Shown here: piece after piece, positions 29,234 to 37,783 of the stretch
Layout: each line of letters starts with the position of its first letter
Numbering within the stretch: the stretch's first letter is position 1
From: Methanoprimaticola sp047501175
GTDB taxonomy: Archaea > Thermoplasmatota > Thermoplasmata > Methanomassiliicoccales > Methanomethylophilaceae
Length of the DNA stretch: 56,966 nt
NCBI RefSeq assembly: GCF_047501175.1
Contig: NZ_JBEQWH010000011.1
Coordinates: 1 to 56,966 of the forward strand
Direction of reading: 5' to 3'
The notes under the pieces: model-generated
The model's input: only the letters and a program-made list of their open reading frames with translations
Database searches by the model: none
Told to the model about the DNA's origin: nothing
Made by a program: the position numbers and the translations under genes

Positions 29234-29312
29234 CTTATCAATCCCTGGTTCTGTCCATATGTCGCCGTCTGGCAATAGTTTATATGTCTGAAGGCGTCGG
29301 CCCGACGCTATC

Positions 29313-30761
29313 ATGACCGTCATCGAGACAATCTCGAACCTCGTCAGTCCGATCTACGATGTGCTGTGGGCGATCGCTTTCGTGGTCCTCATCGGGTCCG
29401 GACTGTACTTCACGTTCCGTCTGAAAGGCGTCCAACTCGTCCGTTTCGGACGTTCCATGAGACTGACGTTCGAGCGTGAGAGGCACAAGGACGGTCGCAC
29501 CGTGTCGGCCTTCCAGGCGTTCTGCATAGGCATGGGGACCCGCATCGGCGTGGGCAACATAGCGGGGGTCGCGACGGCAATAATCACCGGCGGTCCCGGG
29601 GCCATATTCTGGATGTGGGTATTCGCCCTGGTGGGCGCCGCGACCAGCTTCATGGAGTCCACACTCTCCCAGATCTACAAGGAGAGGAAGGAGGACGGGG
29701 GGTTCTTCGGAGGGCCGGCGTACTACGCATCCAAGGGCACGGGGAACAGGAGGCTCGGCATCGCCGTGGCCGTCGTCCTGACCCTCACGCTGGGGTTCGG
29801 GTTCATCGCGGTGGAGGCGTCAGTGTCGGCCTCCGCGCTGTCGTCCGCATTCCCGTTCGAGGGGAACACCTGGGTGTTCGCGATAGTCATCGCGCTCCTC
29901 GCGACGGTCCTCATAACCGGGGGAGTCAGGAGGATCGCCAGGTTCTCCACCGTGATCGTCCCGCTGATGGCCGTGTCATGGATCGTGTTCGCAGGTGTCC
30001 TGATATGTCTGAACATCGGCAACGTGCCTGCGGCGTTCGGGATGATATTCGAGCAGGCCTTCGCCCCCAGCTCCATAGTGGGAGGAGGGATCGGGACCGC
30101 CATTTCCATAGGCCTCCAGAGGGGCATATTCTCCAACGATTCCGGTCTGGGCACGGTGTCCAACGTCGCAGCCGTGGCGGACATCAGGCATCCCATAAAG
30201 CAGGGGTTCATCCAGTCGTTCGGCGTTCTCGTGGACACGCTGCTGATATGCACCGTGACCGCCCTGGTGATCCTGTCCTACGGGTCGTTCGAATCCATCT
30301 ACTGGGGGTTCGGGGATATGGTCGACGGGTCATGGAATCCCCATGACGGTTCGGTCCTGGTCCAGGACGTGGCAGCCGCGACGATCGGGGGCGCGGCGAA
30401 CGTCATAATAGCACTTTTCATGCTCGTGTTCTCGTTCACGAGCCTCGTCGGAGACTACGTCTCCAGCGAGTCCAACCTGAGGTTCATCCGTGACGATCGC
30501 AGGATAGTGACGTTCCTGCGCATAGGCATCATAGCGATCGCGGCCGTGTCCGCGGTCCTGGACACGGAGTTCATCGACCTGATATGCTTCACATTCATCG
30601 CGGTCATGGCCATACTGAACGTCGCCATCATCATGAGGCTGAGGAACGACGTGTTCGAGGCGTACGACGATTACAACGGTCAGCTCATGGAAGGTGTCGA
30701 GGAGCCGGAGTTCCGTTCCGATTCGATAACGAACAGCTCCGGGGTCACGGAATGGAGGTGA
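29313..30761 (+). CDS. agcS: Sodium:alanine symporter family protein (482 aa)
   Basis: The amino acid carrier family pattern is clear. M-G-T-R-I-G-V-G-N-I-A-G-V-A-T-A lies near residues 73-88, followed by G-G-P-G-A-I-F-W-M-W and L-S-Q-I-Y-K-E-R-K. A G-L-Q-R-G-I-F-S-N-D-S-G-L-G-T motif falls mid-protein, and about eleven membrane helices are present. It imports alanine or glycine with sodium. TTTATATG at 29278-29285 lies shortly before the start, so the leader is very short. It is a single gene. Length is normal for the family. Confidence 0.92.
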   Translation: MTVIETISNLVSPIYDVLWAIAFVVLIGSGLYFTFRLKGVQLVRFGRSMRLTFERERHKDGRTVSAFQAFCIGMGTRIGVGNIAGVATAIITGGPGAIFWMWVFALVGAATSFMESTLSQIYKERKEDGGFFGGPAYYASKGTGNRRLGIAVAVVLTLTLGFGFIAVEASVSASALSSAFPFEGNTWVFAIVIALLATVLITGGVRRIARFSTVIVPLMAVSWIVFAGVLICLNIGNVPAAFGMIFEQAFAPSSIVGGGIGTAISIGLQRGIFSNDSGLGTVSNVAAVADIRHPIKQGFIQSFGVLVDTLLICTVTALVILSYGSFESIYWGFGDMVDGSWNPHDGSVLVQDVAAATIGGAANVIIALFMLVFSFTSLVGDYVSSESNLRFIRDDRRIVTFLRIGIIAIAAVSAVLDTEFIDLICFTFIAVMAILNVAIIMRLRNDVFEAYDDYNGQLMEGVEEPEFRSDSITNSSGVTEWR

Positions 30762-30777
30762 GGGGAGCCCCCCCCCG

Positions 30778-32034
30778 TCACCCGGTGACCGTGTAGAGCC
30801 CGTAGGGGTAGTCCCTGTGGGCCGTGCCGTTGTGGTAGACCGTCCCGTCCGGGTAGATGGAGTACGAGTCGTCGATCCATCCGATGCCATAGGAGTTGTC
30901 GTCCAGCGTGGTCTCGCATCCGTAGTACGTCCCGTATCTGAACATGTCCACGGACATGGCGTACGCATACGCCACCTTGCCCGGCATGTACGACTCGAGG
31001 GACACGGCCGCGATGGCATGCCCCGGTATCATGAACACTCCCGCGTCGTATCCAGCGGCCGAGAGCAGGACGGCGCAGAGTATCGATGTGTCCTCGCAGT
31101 CCCCCGTACCGTGGTATATCGTCTCCATCGGGAACGCGTAGTACTCGTCGCGACCGTACGTCTTGATGTCGAGCGAGTACGAGTAGCATTCCTGGACGAA
31201 CGCCAGGATGAACTCCGCGTATGGTTGTCCCTCGGCCTTGGTGCCGTACGTCCTCTCGTATATGTCGGACAGCTGCTCCTCCATGGTCGTGATCGTCCCG
31301 TTCAGGACGAGGAACTTCTGGACGGCCTGGTAGCTCCCGTTGCCGTACGCGGCCCTCTCCAGCATCGTCGCCCCTGCGGTGCCGGAGTACCTCTGGAACT
31401 CGGAGTAGTCGAATCCGATGCTCATGCTGTGCTGTCTCCAGTCGTACGTCCAGGTGTACGTCTTGGTGACCTCGCCCGATACGGTGATGAGGATGTCGTA
31501 CTGGGCGTATTGCTGCCAGGGCCCCATCTGCCCTAGATAGCACATCACTTCGATGATATAGTTCCCGATGACGGTGTCGTCCAGGGTCCAGTCGAACTCC
31601 GGTACGGTGCTGCTTTCCGTGTACCGGTCGTATGAGTGCCCCTCCCTGTACACGGACCAGGAGTAGCTCTTGGCCTCGCCTGTCCTCGAGACGTCCAATG
31701 CTATCCCGAGGACGGTGTTCCCGTCCTCGTCCACGGTCTCCGTCACGGTGAACAGGTCGGAATACGTCCCTGACACGGTGAAGCCGGTCATCTCGAAGGA
31801 GTTGGTCTCGTTGCTGGGATACGTCGGATCGTAGCCCGGATCGGTGGGGGGATGGTCGTCGGGGGAGGACCTGTCGGGCGAGTCGTAGGTCTGGATGACC
31901 GCGAGGAGCGCCACTATCGCTATGGCCACGACCGCTATGGTGACAAGTCTTCCCCTGGGTGTCCCGGATGCCGAATAGCCGCAGTACGGGCATTTCCGAT
32001 CATGCATCGGGAAGTCGCAGTTGGGACAGCGCAT
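30778..32034 (-). CDS. Zinc-ribbon membrane protein with transglutaminase-like domain (418 aa)
   Basis: It starts with a zinc ribbon (M-R-C-P-N-C-D-F and K-C-P-Y-C-G-Y), then one membrane helix (L-V-T-I-A-V-V-A-I-A-I-V-A-L-L) and a Pro/Asp linker. A beta-rich extracellular domain follows, then a transglutaminase-like core with G-T-G-D-C-E-D-T-S (catalytic Cys) and P-G-H-A-I-A-A-V (His). Such domains act as cysteine peptidases or cross-linking enzymes outside the cell. The ATG at 32034 lies about 25 bases after TATATA, which supports it over the much longer open frame upstream. Confidence 0.82.
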   Translation of the reverse strand: MRCPNCDFPMHDRKCPYCGYSASGTPRGRLVTIAVVAIAIVALLAVIQTYDSPDRSSPDDHPPTDPGYDPTYPSNETNSFEMTGFTVSGTYSDLFTVTETVDEDGNTVLGIALDVSRTGEAKSYSWSVYREGHSYDRYTESSTVPEFDWTLDDTVIGNYIIEVMCYLGQMGPWQQYAQYDILITVSGEVTKTYTWTYDWRQHSMSIGFDYSEFQRYSGTAGATMLERAAYGNGSYQAVQKFLVLNGTITTMEEQLSDIYERTYGTKAEGQPYAEFILAFVQECYSYSLDIKTYGRDEYYAFPMETIYHGTGDCEDTSILCAVLLSAAGYDAGVFMIPGHAIAAVSLESYMPGKVAYAYAMSVDMFRYGTYYGCETTLDDNSYGIGWIDDSYSIYPDGTVYHNGTAHRDYPYGLYTVTG

Positions 32035-32130
32035 GCACACGGATTCGCTTTCCGTCGTATATAACGGATGCGAACCTTCGTTCGCGGACACCCTGTCCAG
32101 GGAATCCACTATATATCGAACGGCATACGG

Positions 32131-33615
32131 ATGGGTGTGACAGACGTAGATAGCATCCTGTCCTTCACGAACATATTCTCGGACCTCGTGATGGTCATCG
32201 TCATCATGGACGTGGTGGCACTGATCATCGCGCTGTTCCTGGAGAGGTACGACCCGAGGGCGTTCACCACGTGGCTGATCCTCCTGCTGTTCCTCCCCCC
32301 GGTGGGGTTCATACTCTACCTGTACATGGGTGCCACCATCTACAACCGTCGCAAGTTCGTGCCGAAGAACATCTCCGACACGCAGCTCATGCAGGCCCAC
32401 GAGTGGCAGAGGGACGTGCTGGAGAGGGACATCGAGGCACATCCCGAGGCTGCCGGCATATTCCACATGGCGAAGTCCATGGAGAACGCGGGAGCATGGT
32501 CGTACTCCAACAACAACGACATATCCGTCTATACGGAGGGGGACCCGCTCTTCAGGGACATGATCGAGGACATACGCGGTGCCAAGCGCTCCATACTCAT
32601 CGAGTACTACATCATACGCAACGACCACGACGGGAACGAGCTGCTGGAGCTTCTGACCCAGAAGGTCCGCGAGGGGGTGGAGGTCAGGCTGCTCACGGAC
32701 GCGTTCGGCATCGGGAAGGGTCCGAAGGAGGGCATTTTCAGATTCAGGAACGCCGGCGGGCACTATGCCACATTCCATTCGTCGATAAACCTGGCGCTGA
32801 GCCCCAAGAAGAACAACCGCAACCATAGGAAGATCGCGCTGATCGACGGGCGGATGGCGTACTGCGGCGGGTTCAACATAGGCGACGAGTACCGCGGCGA
32901 GGGGCCGCTGGGACATTGGAGGGATGCGACGGTGAAGGTGTCCGGCGCGGGCGTCCTCCCGATGCTCGTCAGGTTCTGCGCGGACTGGCAGTACTGTGCG
33001 AACAGGGACCCGCTGAAGCCCATGGAGGCCTACATAGACGTGACGATCTACACCAACGGGGGCAGCGACCGGATGCAGCTCATATCCGGAGGCCCGGACA
33101 CGATGCCGAACAACCCTGTCCAGATGCAGTACCATTCCATGATCGTCAATGCCCGTTCCAGGCTGTACATAACCACGCCGTACCTGGGGCCGGACGACTC
33201 CATGATGGTGGCCCTGGCGAACGCGGCCCGGTCGGGGGTGGACGTCAGGATACTCATCCCCGACAAGAAGGACCACATATTCCTCTACTGGAACAACCTG
33301 ACCTGCGCCAACGAGCTCATGAGGTCCGGGGTCAGGATCTGGAGGTACAACGACGGCTTCGTCCACGAGAAGATGATCCTCGTGGACGACGTGTACTCAT
33401 CCGTCGGTTCCGCTAACCTGGACCACAGGTCCACCACGCTGAACTTCGAGACCAACGTGATGATGTACTCCGAGAGGATCAACGACCAGCTCTGCGAGCA
33501 GTTCCTCGCGGACTTGGAGAGGAGCACCGAGTACTCCTGCGAGGAGTTCGACAGGCGCACTACGATGATGAAGATCAGGATGGCGGTGTCATGGCAGATG
33601 AAGCTGCTCGCGTGA
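32131..33615 (+). CDS. cls: Cardiolipin synthase-type phospholipase D family protein (494 aa)
   Basis: Two membrane helices at the N-terminus are followed by two phospholipase D motifs, N-H-R-K-I-A-L-I-D-G and V-H-E-K-M-I-L-V-D-D. This is the normal layout of bacterial-type cardiolipin synthase. In archaea the product would be a glycerol-bridged dimeric ether phospholipid. The ATG at 32131 lies about 20 bases after TATATATC, so I prefer it to the earlier in-frame start at 32068. Its end overlaps the next gene by 25 bases. Confidence 0.88.
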   Translation: MGVTDVDSILSFTNIFSDLVMVIVIMDVVALIIALFLERYDPRAFTTWLILLLFLPPVGFILYLYMGATIYNRRKFVPKNISDTQLMQAHEWQRDVLERDIEAHPEAAGIFHMAKSMENAGAWSYSNNNDISVYTEGDPLFRDMIEDIRGAKRSILIEYYIIRNDHDGNELLELLTQKVREGVEVRLLTDAFGIGKGPKEGIFRFRNAGGHYATFHSSINLALSPKKNNRNHRKIALIDGRMAYCGGFNIGDEYRGEGPLGHWRDATVKVSGAGVLPMLVRFCADWQYCANRDPLKPMEAYIDVTIYTNGGSDRMQLISGGPDTMPNNPVQMQYHSMIVNARSRLYITTPYLGPDDSMMVALANAARSGVDVRILIPDKKDHIFLYWNNLTCANELMRSGVRIWRYNDGFVHEKMILVDDVYSSVGSANLDHRSTTLNFETNVMMYSERINDQLCEQFLADLERSTEYSCEEFDRRTTMMKIRMAVSWQMKLLA

Positions 33616-34646
33616 GCGTCGTCATAGTGGGGGCCGGGCCTGCGGGCATGTCGGCCGCCATGACCCTGTCCGGGCGCATGGACACGATCGTCATCGAGCG
33701 TCTGGACGATGCCCGGTTCGGGAGGTACCACTCCATATGCGGTGAGGCGGTCAGCGACCGCTCGTTCAAGCGCCTGGGGTGGATGCCCTCGGCGATCGTC
33801 AGGAGGGTGGACGCCATAGGCATATCGTCCTCAGGGGGGCGTTCCATAGCGATCCCGGTGAAGGGCTCCATCGTGGACCGTCCGTCCATGCTCGCCGAGA
33901 TGAGGTCCAGATGCGATGCGAGGTTTGTGCGCGGTTCCGTACGCTCGGTCGAGCGGACCGACGATGGGTTCAGACTGACGCTCTGCGATGGCAGGACCTT
34001 CGAATGCGGATGGCTGCTGGGCGCCGACGGTGCCCACTCCACGGTCAGACGCGATGTCTTCCACGCAGATGCGACCGACCGCCTCCCCATCGTGAACTGC
34101 ATCGCGGAGGGCGATGCGGACCCCGTGCTGGGGTTCACGGTCGCAGGGAGGTATTCCGGCGGGTACAGCTGGCTGTTCCCGTCTAAGCCCGGCACGGTGT
34201 CCGTGGGATTCCCCAAGGGATGCGGTGACCCGGCGAAGGTCGAAGGGCTCAGGGAGCACGGTGCTCGCGACCTTCCGTTCGGTGTGCTAGACACGGTCGC
34301 GGACGGCAACTGTGCGCTCATCGGGGACGCCGCATGCCTGGCCAACCCGCTCTGCTACGGAGGGATAGGGGCCGCCCTGCTGTCGGGGCGCTTCGCGGCC
34401 GAGGCGATCCTCAAGGGGGACCTTGGGATATACGGCAGATGGGTGGCGGGGGACCGCATGTTCGACCATCGCTTCATGGACGCCCACAGGACGTTCTGCT
34501 CCTGGACAGACGACGAGATCGAGGATGCCATGATGCCGTTCGAGAAGGGATACTCCGTCCTGCGCGGACTGTACGCCATCCTGAGGCGGCCAGGTTTCTC
34601 CAATTTATATATGGCAATTTTCATCGCTTTAAGAATAGGTTGGTGA
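33591..34646 (+). CDS. FAD-dependent geranylgeranyl reductase family protein (351 aa)
   Basis: The FAD-binding motif V-I-V-G-A-G-P-A-G-M-S-A-A is at residues 10-22. It is followed by the C-G-E-A-V-S-D pattern, the L-G-A-D-G-A-H-S-T-V-R motif and the G-D-A-A-C-L-A-N-P second FAD contact. Members reduce the double bonds of isoprenoid chains in archaeal lipids or related quinones. The overlap with the cardiolipin synthase gene supports a joint role in lipid modification, though the exact substrate is open. Confidence 0.85.
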   Translation: MADEAARVSVVIVGAGPAGMSAAMTLSGRMDTIVIERLDDARFGRYHSICGEAVSDRSFKRLGWMPSAIVRRVDAIGISSSGGRSIAIPVKGSIVDRPSMLAEMRSRCDARFVRGSVRSVERTDDGFRLTLCDGRTFECGWLLGADGAHSTVRRDVFHADATDRLPIVNCIAEGDADPVLGFTVAGRYSGGYSWLFPSKPGTVSVGFPKGCGDPAKVEGLREHGARDLPFGVLDTVADGNCALIGDAACLANPLCYGGIGAALLSGRFAAEAILKGDLGIYGRWVAGDRMFDHRFMDAHRTFCSWTDDEIEDAMMPFEKGYSVLRGLYAILRRPGFSNLYMAIFIALRIGW

Positions 34647-34711
34647 TAATCTCGTTATTTTTAAATATAAATGAGACAACCTATTTATAGTGAGTAAACC
34701 GAATACTAATC

Positions 34712-35227
34712 ATGGTTCTAGCATCCACAGAGAACAGGCGCCTTACGTGTGTAAGGTGCTCGTACGAGTGGATACCGCGTAAGGATCAGCTCCCCAAGAG
34801 GTGTCCACGTTGCCGGTCGGTGAAGTGGAATGATGCGCATCTCAAGGTTACCTGCCTACGTTGCGACCATACTTGGAACTCGCACGACGGAAGCCCCAAA
34901 AGGTGTCCGAAGTGCGGGTCGCATCAGTGGAACGTGCCTCCGAACCTCTTCACATGCAAGAGGTGCGGGAACGTCTGGGAATCCAGAAGCAGCAAGGTCC
35001 CCCGCAAGTGCGCCGGATGCGGCTCCCGTCTATGGGATGTCGTCCCGGAGCCCTATGAGGAGGTCCGCGCCGAAGCACGTCCACACGAGGCCAGGGAAGC
35101 AGAAGTCTTGGAAGCGTACCGTAAGGGACGCGGATGCATAGACATCGCCATTTCGCTCGGAGTGCCGTATAGCGTCGTGCGCGATACGGTGAAGAGAAGC
35201 AATCCTGGTATAGTACCGAAGGCATGA
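34712..35227 (+). CDS. Triple zinc-ribbon protein with C-terminal HTH (171 aa)
   Basis: Three zinc ribbons follow each other: L-T-C-V-R-C with R-C-P-R-C, V-T-C-L-R-C with R-C-P-K-C, and F-T-C-K-R-C with K-C-A-G-C. Each has a conserved W after the first pair and a W at its end. The last 50 residues are a helix-turn-helix (E-V-L-E-A-Y-R-K-G-R-G-C-I-D-I-A-I-S-L-G). Probably a DNA- or RNA-binding regulator. AT-rich sequence with TATTTATAG near 34682 serves as promoter. Confidence 0.78.
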   Translation: MVLASTENRRLTCVRCSYEWIPRKDQLPKRCPRCRSVKWNDAHLKVTCLRCDHTWNSHDGSPKRCPKCGSHQWNVPPNLFTCKRCGNVWESRSSKVPRKCAGCGSRLWDVVPEPYEEVRAEARPHEAREAEVLEAYRKGRGCIDIAISLGVPYSVVRDTVKRSNPGIVPKA

Positions 35228-35233
35228 AGGGGC

Positions 35234-35767
35234 ATGCGTGCCCTGGTTGTCGTCGACTATCAAAACGATTTCACAGACGGTCCTCTCGGTAGTCCAGGGG
35301 CCGTCTCCATAGAGGGTCCCATATGCTCGCGCATAGAGGACTACCTCCGTTCCGGGGATCCCGTCTTCATGACGATGGATACGCATTCTCCCGATTACCT
35401 CTCCACGCTGGAGGGGCGCATGCTGCCGGTGGAGCACTGCATCGCAGGGACTGATGGCTGGAGGCTGCACGGGAAGGTGTCCACGTACCGGGAGAGGTGC
35501 ACCGTCATCGAGAAGGACACGTTCGGCTGCGCCCGTCTCCTGGAGGTTCTGAAGGGTTTCGACGAGATCGAGATATGCGGCGTGGCGACCAACGTCTGTG
35601 TCCTGGCCAATGCGGTCATGGCGAGGACGGCCAATCCTGATGCCAGGGTTCTCGTCAGGAGGGACTGTGTCGCATCATACGACCCGGACCTGGGAGAGAA
35701 GGCCTTGGACATCCTGCCGTCGCTGCAGGTGGAGGTCCTCCGATGGGGCTCACGATGCGTCTCCTGA
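35234..35767 (+). CDS. Isochorismatase-family hydrolase, nicotinamidase-like (177 aa)
   Basis: The catalytic triad pattern is visible: Asp in V-V-D-Y-Q-N-D-F, Lys in V-I-E-K-D-T-F-G, and Cys in I-C-G-V-A-T-N-V-C-V-L-A-N-A. The D-x-H of the metal site appears as D-T-H-S-P-D-Y. The family cleaves amides such as nicotinamide. Length is normal for a nicotinamidase. The next gene overlaps by 25 bases. Confidence 0.86.
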   Translation: MRALVVVDYQNDFTDGPLGSPGAVSIEGPICSRIEDYLRSGDPVFMTMDTHSPDYLSTLEGRMLPVEHCIAGTDGWRLHGKVSTYRERCTVIEKDTFGCARLLEVLKGFDEIEICGVATNVCVLANAVMARTANPDARVLVRRDCVASYDPDLGEKALDILPSLQVEVLRWGSRCVS

Positions 35768-36294
35768 CCGAGCGCCTCCAGCTGAGGCGCTTCACGTTGG
35801 ACGATGCGGAGCCCGCGTTCCGCAACTGGATGTCGGATCCGGAGGTGACGAGGTTCGCCACATGGGAGCCCCACGCGGACGTGGACGAGACGAGGAGGGT
35901 GATCTCCGGATGGTTGAGGGACTACGACCTGGGTTCCATGGACTGGTGCATCACGCTGCGCGGATCGGACGAGCCCATAGGGAGCATCACCGTCGTCAGG
36001 GAGTATCCCGAGAGGAGATGCTGCGAGATAGGGTACTGCCTCTCGCAGAGGCATTGGGACAACGGGTACATGACGGAGGCCATAGGCGCCATAGTGAACT
36101 ACGTGTTCGACACGACGGCCTTCGACTTCGTACAGGCCCGTCACGATGTCGAGAACGAGGCGTCCGGGAGATGTCTCGAGAAATGCAACTTCCGTCAGAC
36201 CGCGGTGTGCGACCTCCCGGACCCCAAGACCGGCAGGATGCGCACGTACAGGTTCATGACCGCCTCCAGGTCGGACGTGTGCGTCTACGTCTGA
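35743..36294 (+). CDS. GNAT acetyltransferase, RimJ/RimL type (183 aa)
   Basis: The pattern is L-T-E-R-L-Q-L-R-R-F-T-L-D-D-A-E-P at the start, then W-C-I-T-L-R with P-I-G-S-I-T-V, E-I-G-Y-C-L-S-Q-R-H-W-D-N-G-Y-M-T-E-A, and V-E-N-E-A-S-G-R-C-L-E-K-C-N-F. These are the acetyl-CoA and acceptor motifs of RimL-like N-acetyltransferases. The substrate is unknown. An ATG 12 bases downstream is an alternative start. Confidence 0.86.
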   Translation: MGLTMRLLTERLQLRRFTLDDAEPAFRNWMSDPEVTRFATWEPHADVDETRRVISGWLRDYDLGSMDWCITLRGSDEPIGSITVVREYPERRCCEIGYCLSQRHWDNGYMTEAIGAIVNYVFDTTAFDFVQARHDVENEASGRCLEKCNFRQTAVCDLPDPKTGRMRTYRFMTASRSDVCVYV

Positions 36295-36831
36295 TCAGTC
36301 GGGCAGGTTGTCCCTGACCTTCTCGATCCTGCGGACCGCATCTATGTAGCGGGCGTGCTCCGCATCCGCCGCCCTCTTGCAGTCCAGGAACTGCTCGTGG
36401 CATGTCTGCGCCTGTTCGCGGAGCCTGTCCGCCTCCTCGTAGAGCTGATGCATCTTGGTATGGGCGAGATTGGACTCCTCGGACGCCTTGGTGGCCTTCT
36501 GATGCCAGCTGTTCGCCTGGGACTTGCCCTCCCCGATGTCGCCGAGCCCCCCGGATGCGCGCATCCTCGCGACACGGTCGTTCCATTCGTCGCGTCTCGC
36601 GCGGCATTCCTTGGCGGTCAGGTTGGCCTCGTCCCGGCGCTCCTTGTAGACGGCCGCCTCCGAGGACAGGGATCTGGCCTTCCTCTGGAGCTTGTCCCTC
36701 TTGTCCGCCAGGAGGGATGCCTTCTCGTGGAAGTCATCCCGGCTCCTCTTGTGCTCGTTGGCCTCGCGGTTCAGGCCCGCTATGATCTCATCGAGCCTCC
36801 TGGCGTCCTCCTCGATCTGTTCGGCGATCAT
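36295..36831 (-). CDS. Coiled-coil protein (178 aa)
   Basis: The ATG at 36831 overlaps the stop of the upstream gene (ATGA). Almost the whole protein is a charged heptad-like helix, interrupted by a glycine-rich turn (A-S-G-G-L-G-D-I-G-E-G-K-S) near residue 100, so it may fold back as an antiparallel coiled coil. Archaea have such proteins near RNA or phosphoserine phosphatase-like genes. The function is unknown. Confidence 0.75.
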   Translation of the reverse strand: MIAEQIEEDARRLDEIIAGLNREANEHKRSRDDFHEKASLLADKRDKLQRKARSLSSEAAVYKERRDEANLTAKECRARRDEWNDRVARMRASGGLGDIGEGKSQANSWHQKATKASEESNLAHTKMHQLYEEADRLREQAQTCHEQFLDCKRAADAEHARYIDAVRRIEKVRDNLPD

Positions 36832-37394
36832 CCCTTCAGCCTCAGAAGCATGAACTCGGTCATGTTGCCCTCCATGTCCTCGATGTTCTCGTGGGCCATA
36901 TGGAGGTCGAACATCTCCCCCGCGTTCCTCCTGCATATCACTGCGGTGTCCTCGGACAGCCTACCGTCCGCCAGCATCTCGGCCGCCACGGCGGTGTCCG
37001 ACACCTCGATCCTGTCCGCGCCCGGATACAGCCTGTCGAGGCTGTTCCTGGTCTGGAGGAGCGCCTGGATGTGGGATGCCACGTGTCTGACCTCGATCCC
37101 GGGGCGTCTGATGAACGCACAATGGTGTATGGGGAGCCACAGAGCACGGAGGACCTCGATGTCATCGCGTCCCTTCAGGGACTCCTCCGTCTCGATCACC
37201 GGACCTGCGGTGACGTTGCGGGATGCGACGACCCCGTAGTCGGCCGTTCCCGAGTCCAGCGCATCGATGGTGTTGCGGGAATCCTCTTCCGGGATGAGGG
37301 CGAACACGTCCCAGCCCATGGCGCCTGCCAGTTCCGTGGCGGCCTGCTCCGAGTTGGATCCCGGGATGCCCATATACGCCACTCTTATCGTCAT
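36828..37394 (-). CDS. Prephenate dehydratase-like protein without ACT domain (188 aa)
   Basis: The start (V-A-Y-M-G-I-P-G-S-N-S-E-Q-A-A) and Y-G-V-V-A-S-R-N-V-T-A-G-P-V are the PDT substrate-binding lobes. L-P-I-H-H-C follows, and D-T-A-V-A-A-E-M-L near the end matches the usual S-T-A-x-A-A. Full prephenate dehydratases have about 270 residues with an ACT regulatory domain, which is absent here. The key T-R-F motif is also not seen, so it may have another role. It is coupled with the coiled-coil gene. Confidence 0.72.
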   Translation of the reverse strand: MTIRVAYMGIPGSNSEQAATELAGAMGWDVFALIPEEDSRNTIDALDSGTADYGVVASRNVTAGPVIETEESLKGRDDIEVLRALWLPIHHCAFIRRPGIEVRHVASHIQALLQTRNSLDRLYPGADRIEVSDTAVAAEMLADGRLSEDTAVICRRNAGEMFDLHMAHENIEDMEGNMTEFMLLRLKG

Positions 37395-37456
37395 GAGCGG
37401 AGGGAACAGGTCGCGATATTTAGGAATTCATGACCTTGGTGCGGTTGCATGGGTGG

Positions 37457-37783
37457 TCACCCTCTCGTTCTCATGAGGCGGTATGCCATAACCCCCAGGA
37501 TCGTGAGCATGGAGATCATGGACAGGACCACGATGTCCGGAGTCCCATCAGGAGTATCGTTCGGATCGCTCTCCACGACGACGTCCCCGTCGAACGGTTC
37601 CCAGGAATCGGCATGTGTGTCGTATACGTGGACGGTCACATCGGTCGTCCCGAACAAGAGGTCCCCCGCATACTCGGGATACATCAGGTCGCTCGGCGTG
37701 ATGGGTCCGGACGACGCGATGATCATCGGCAGCGCCGACAGCAGGTACTGTGCCCGGACGTCCGCCGCGAACGCAGCGTTCAC
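37457..37783 (-). CDS. Small C-terminally anchored surface protein or remnant (108 aa)
   Basis: A GTG start overlaps the stop of the upstream ATPase gene. The protein has an extracytoplasmic-like beta stretch (T-T-D-V-T-V-H-V-Y-D-T) and a Pro/Asp-rich linker. It ends in one membrane helix (I-V-V-L-S-M-I-S-M-L-T-I-L-G-V-M-A-Y) with a basic tail. No signal peptide is present. It may be the 3' end of a larger surface-protein gene cut by insertion of the ATPase gene. Confidence 0.5.
   Translation of the reverse strand: MNAAFAADVRAQYLLSALPMIIASSGPITPSDLMYPEYAGDLLFGTTDVTVHVYDTHADSWEPFDGDVVVESDPNDTPDGTPDIVVLSMISMLTILGVMAYRLMRTRG

Noticed and set aside
32035..33366. Upstream extension of the transglutaminase-like gene to 862 codons
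   Set aside because: It runs antisense through the cardiolipin synthase gene. The zinc-ribbon start at 32034 with its TATA box is the natural beginning.
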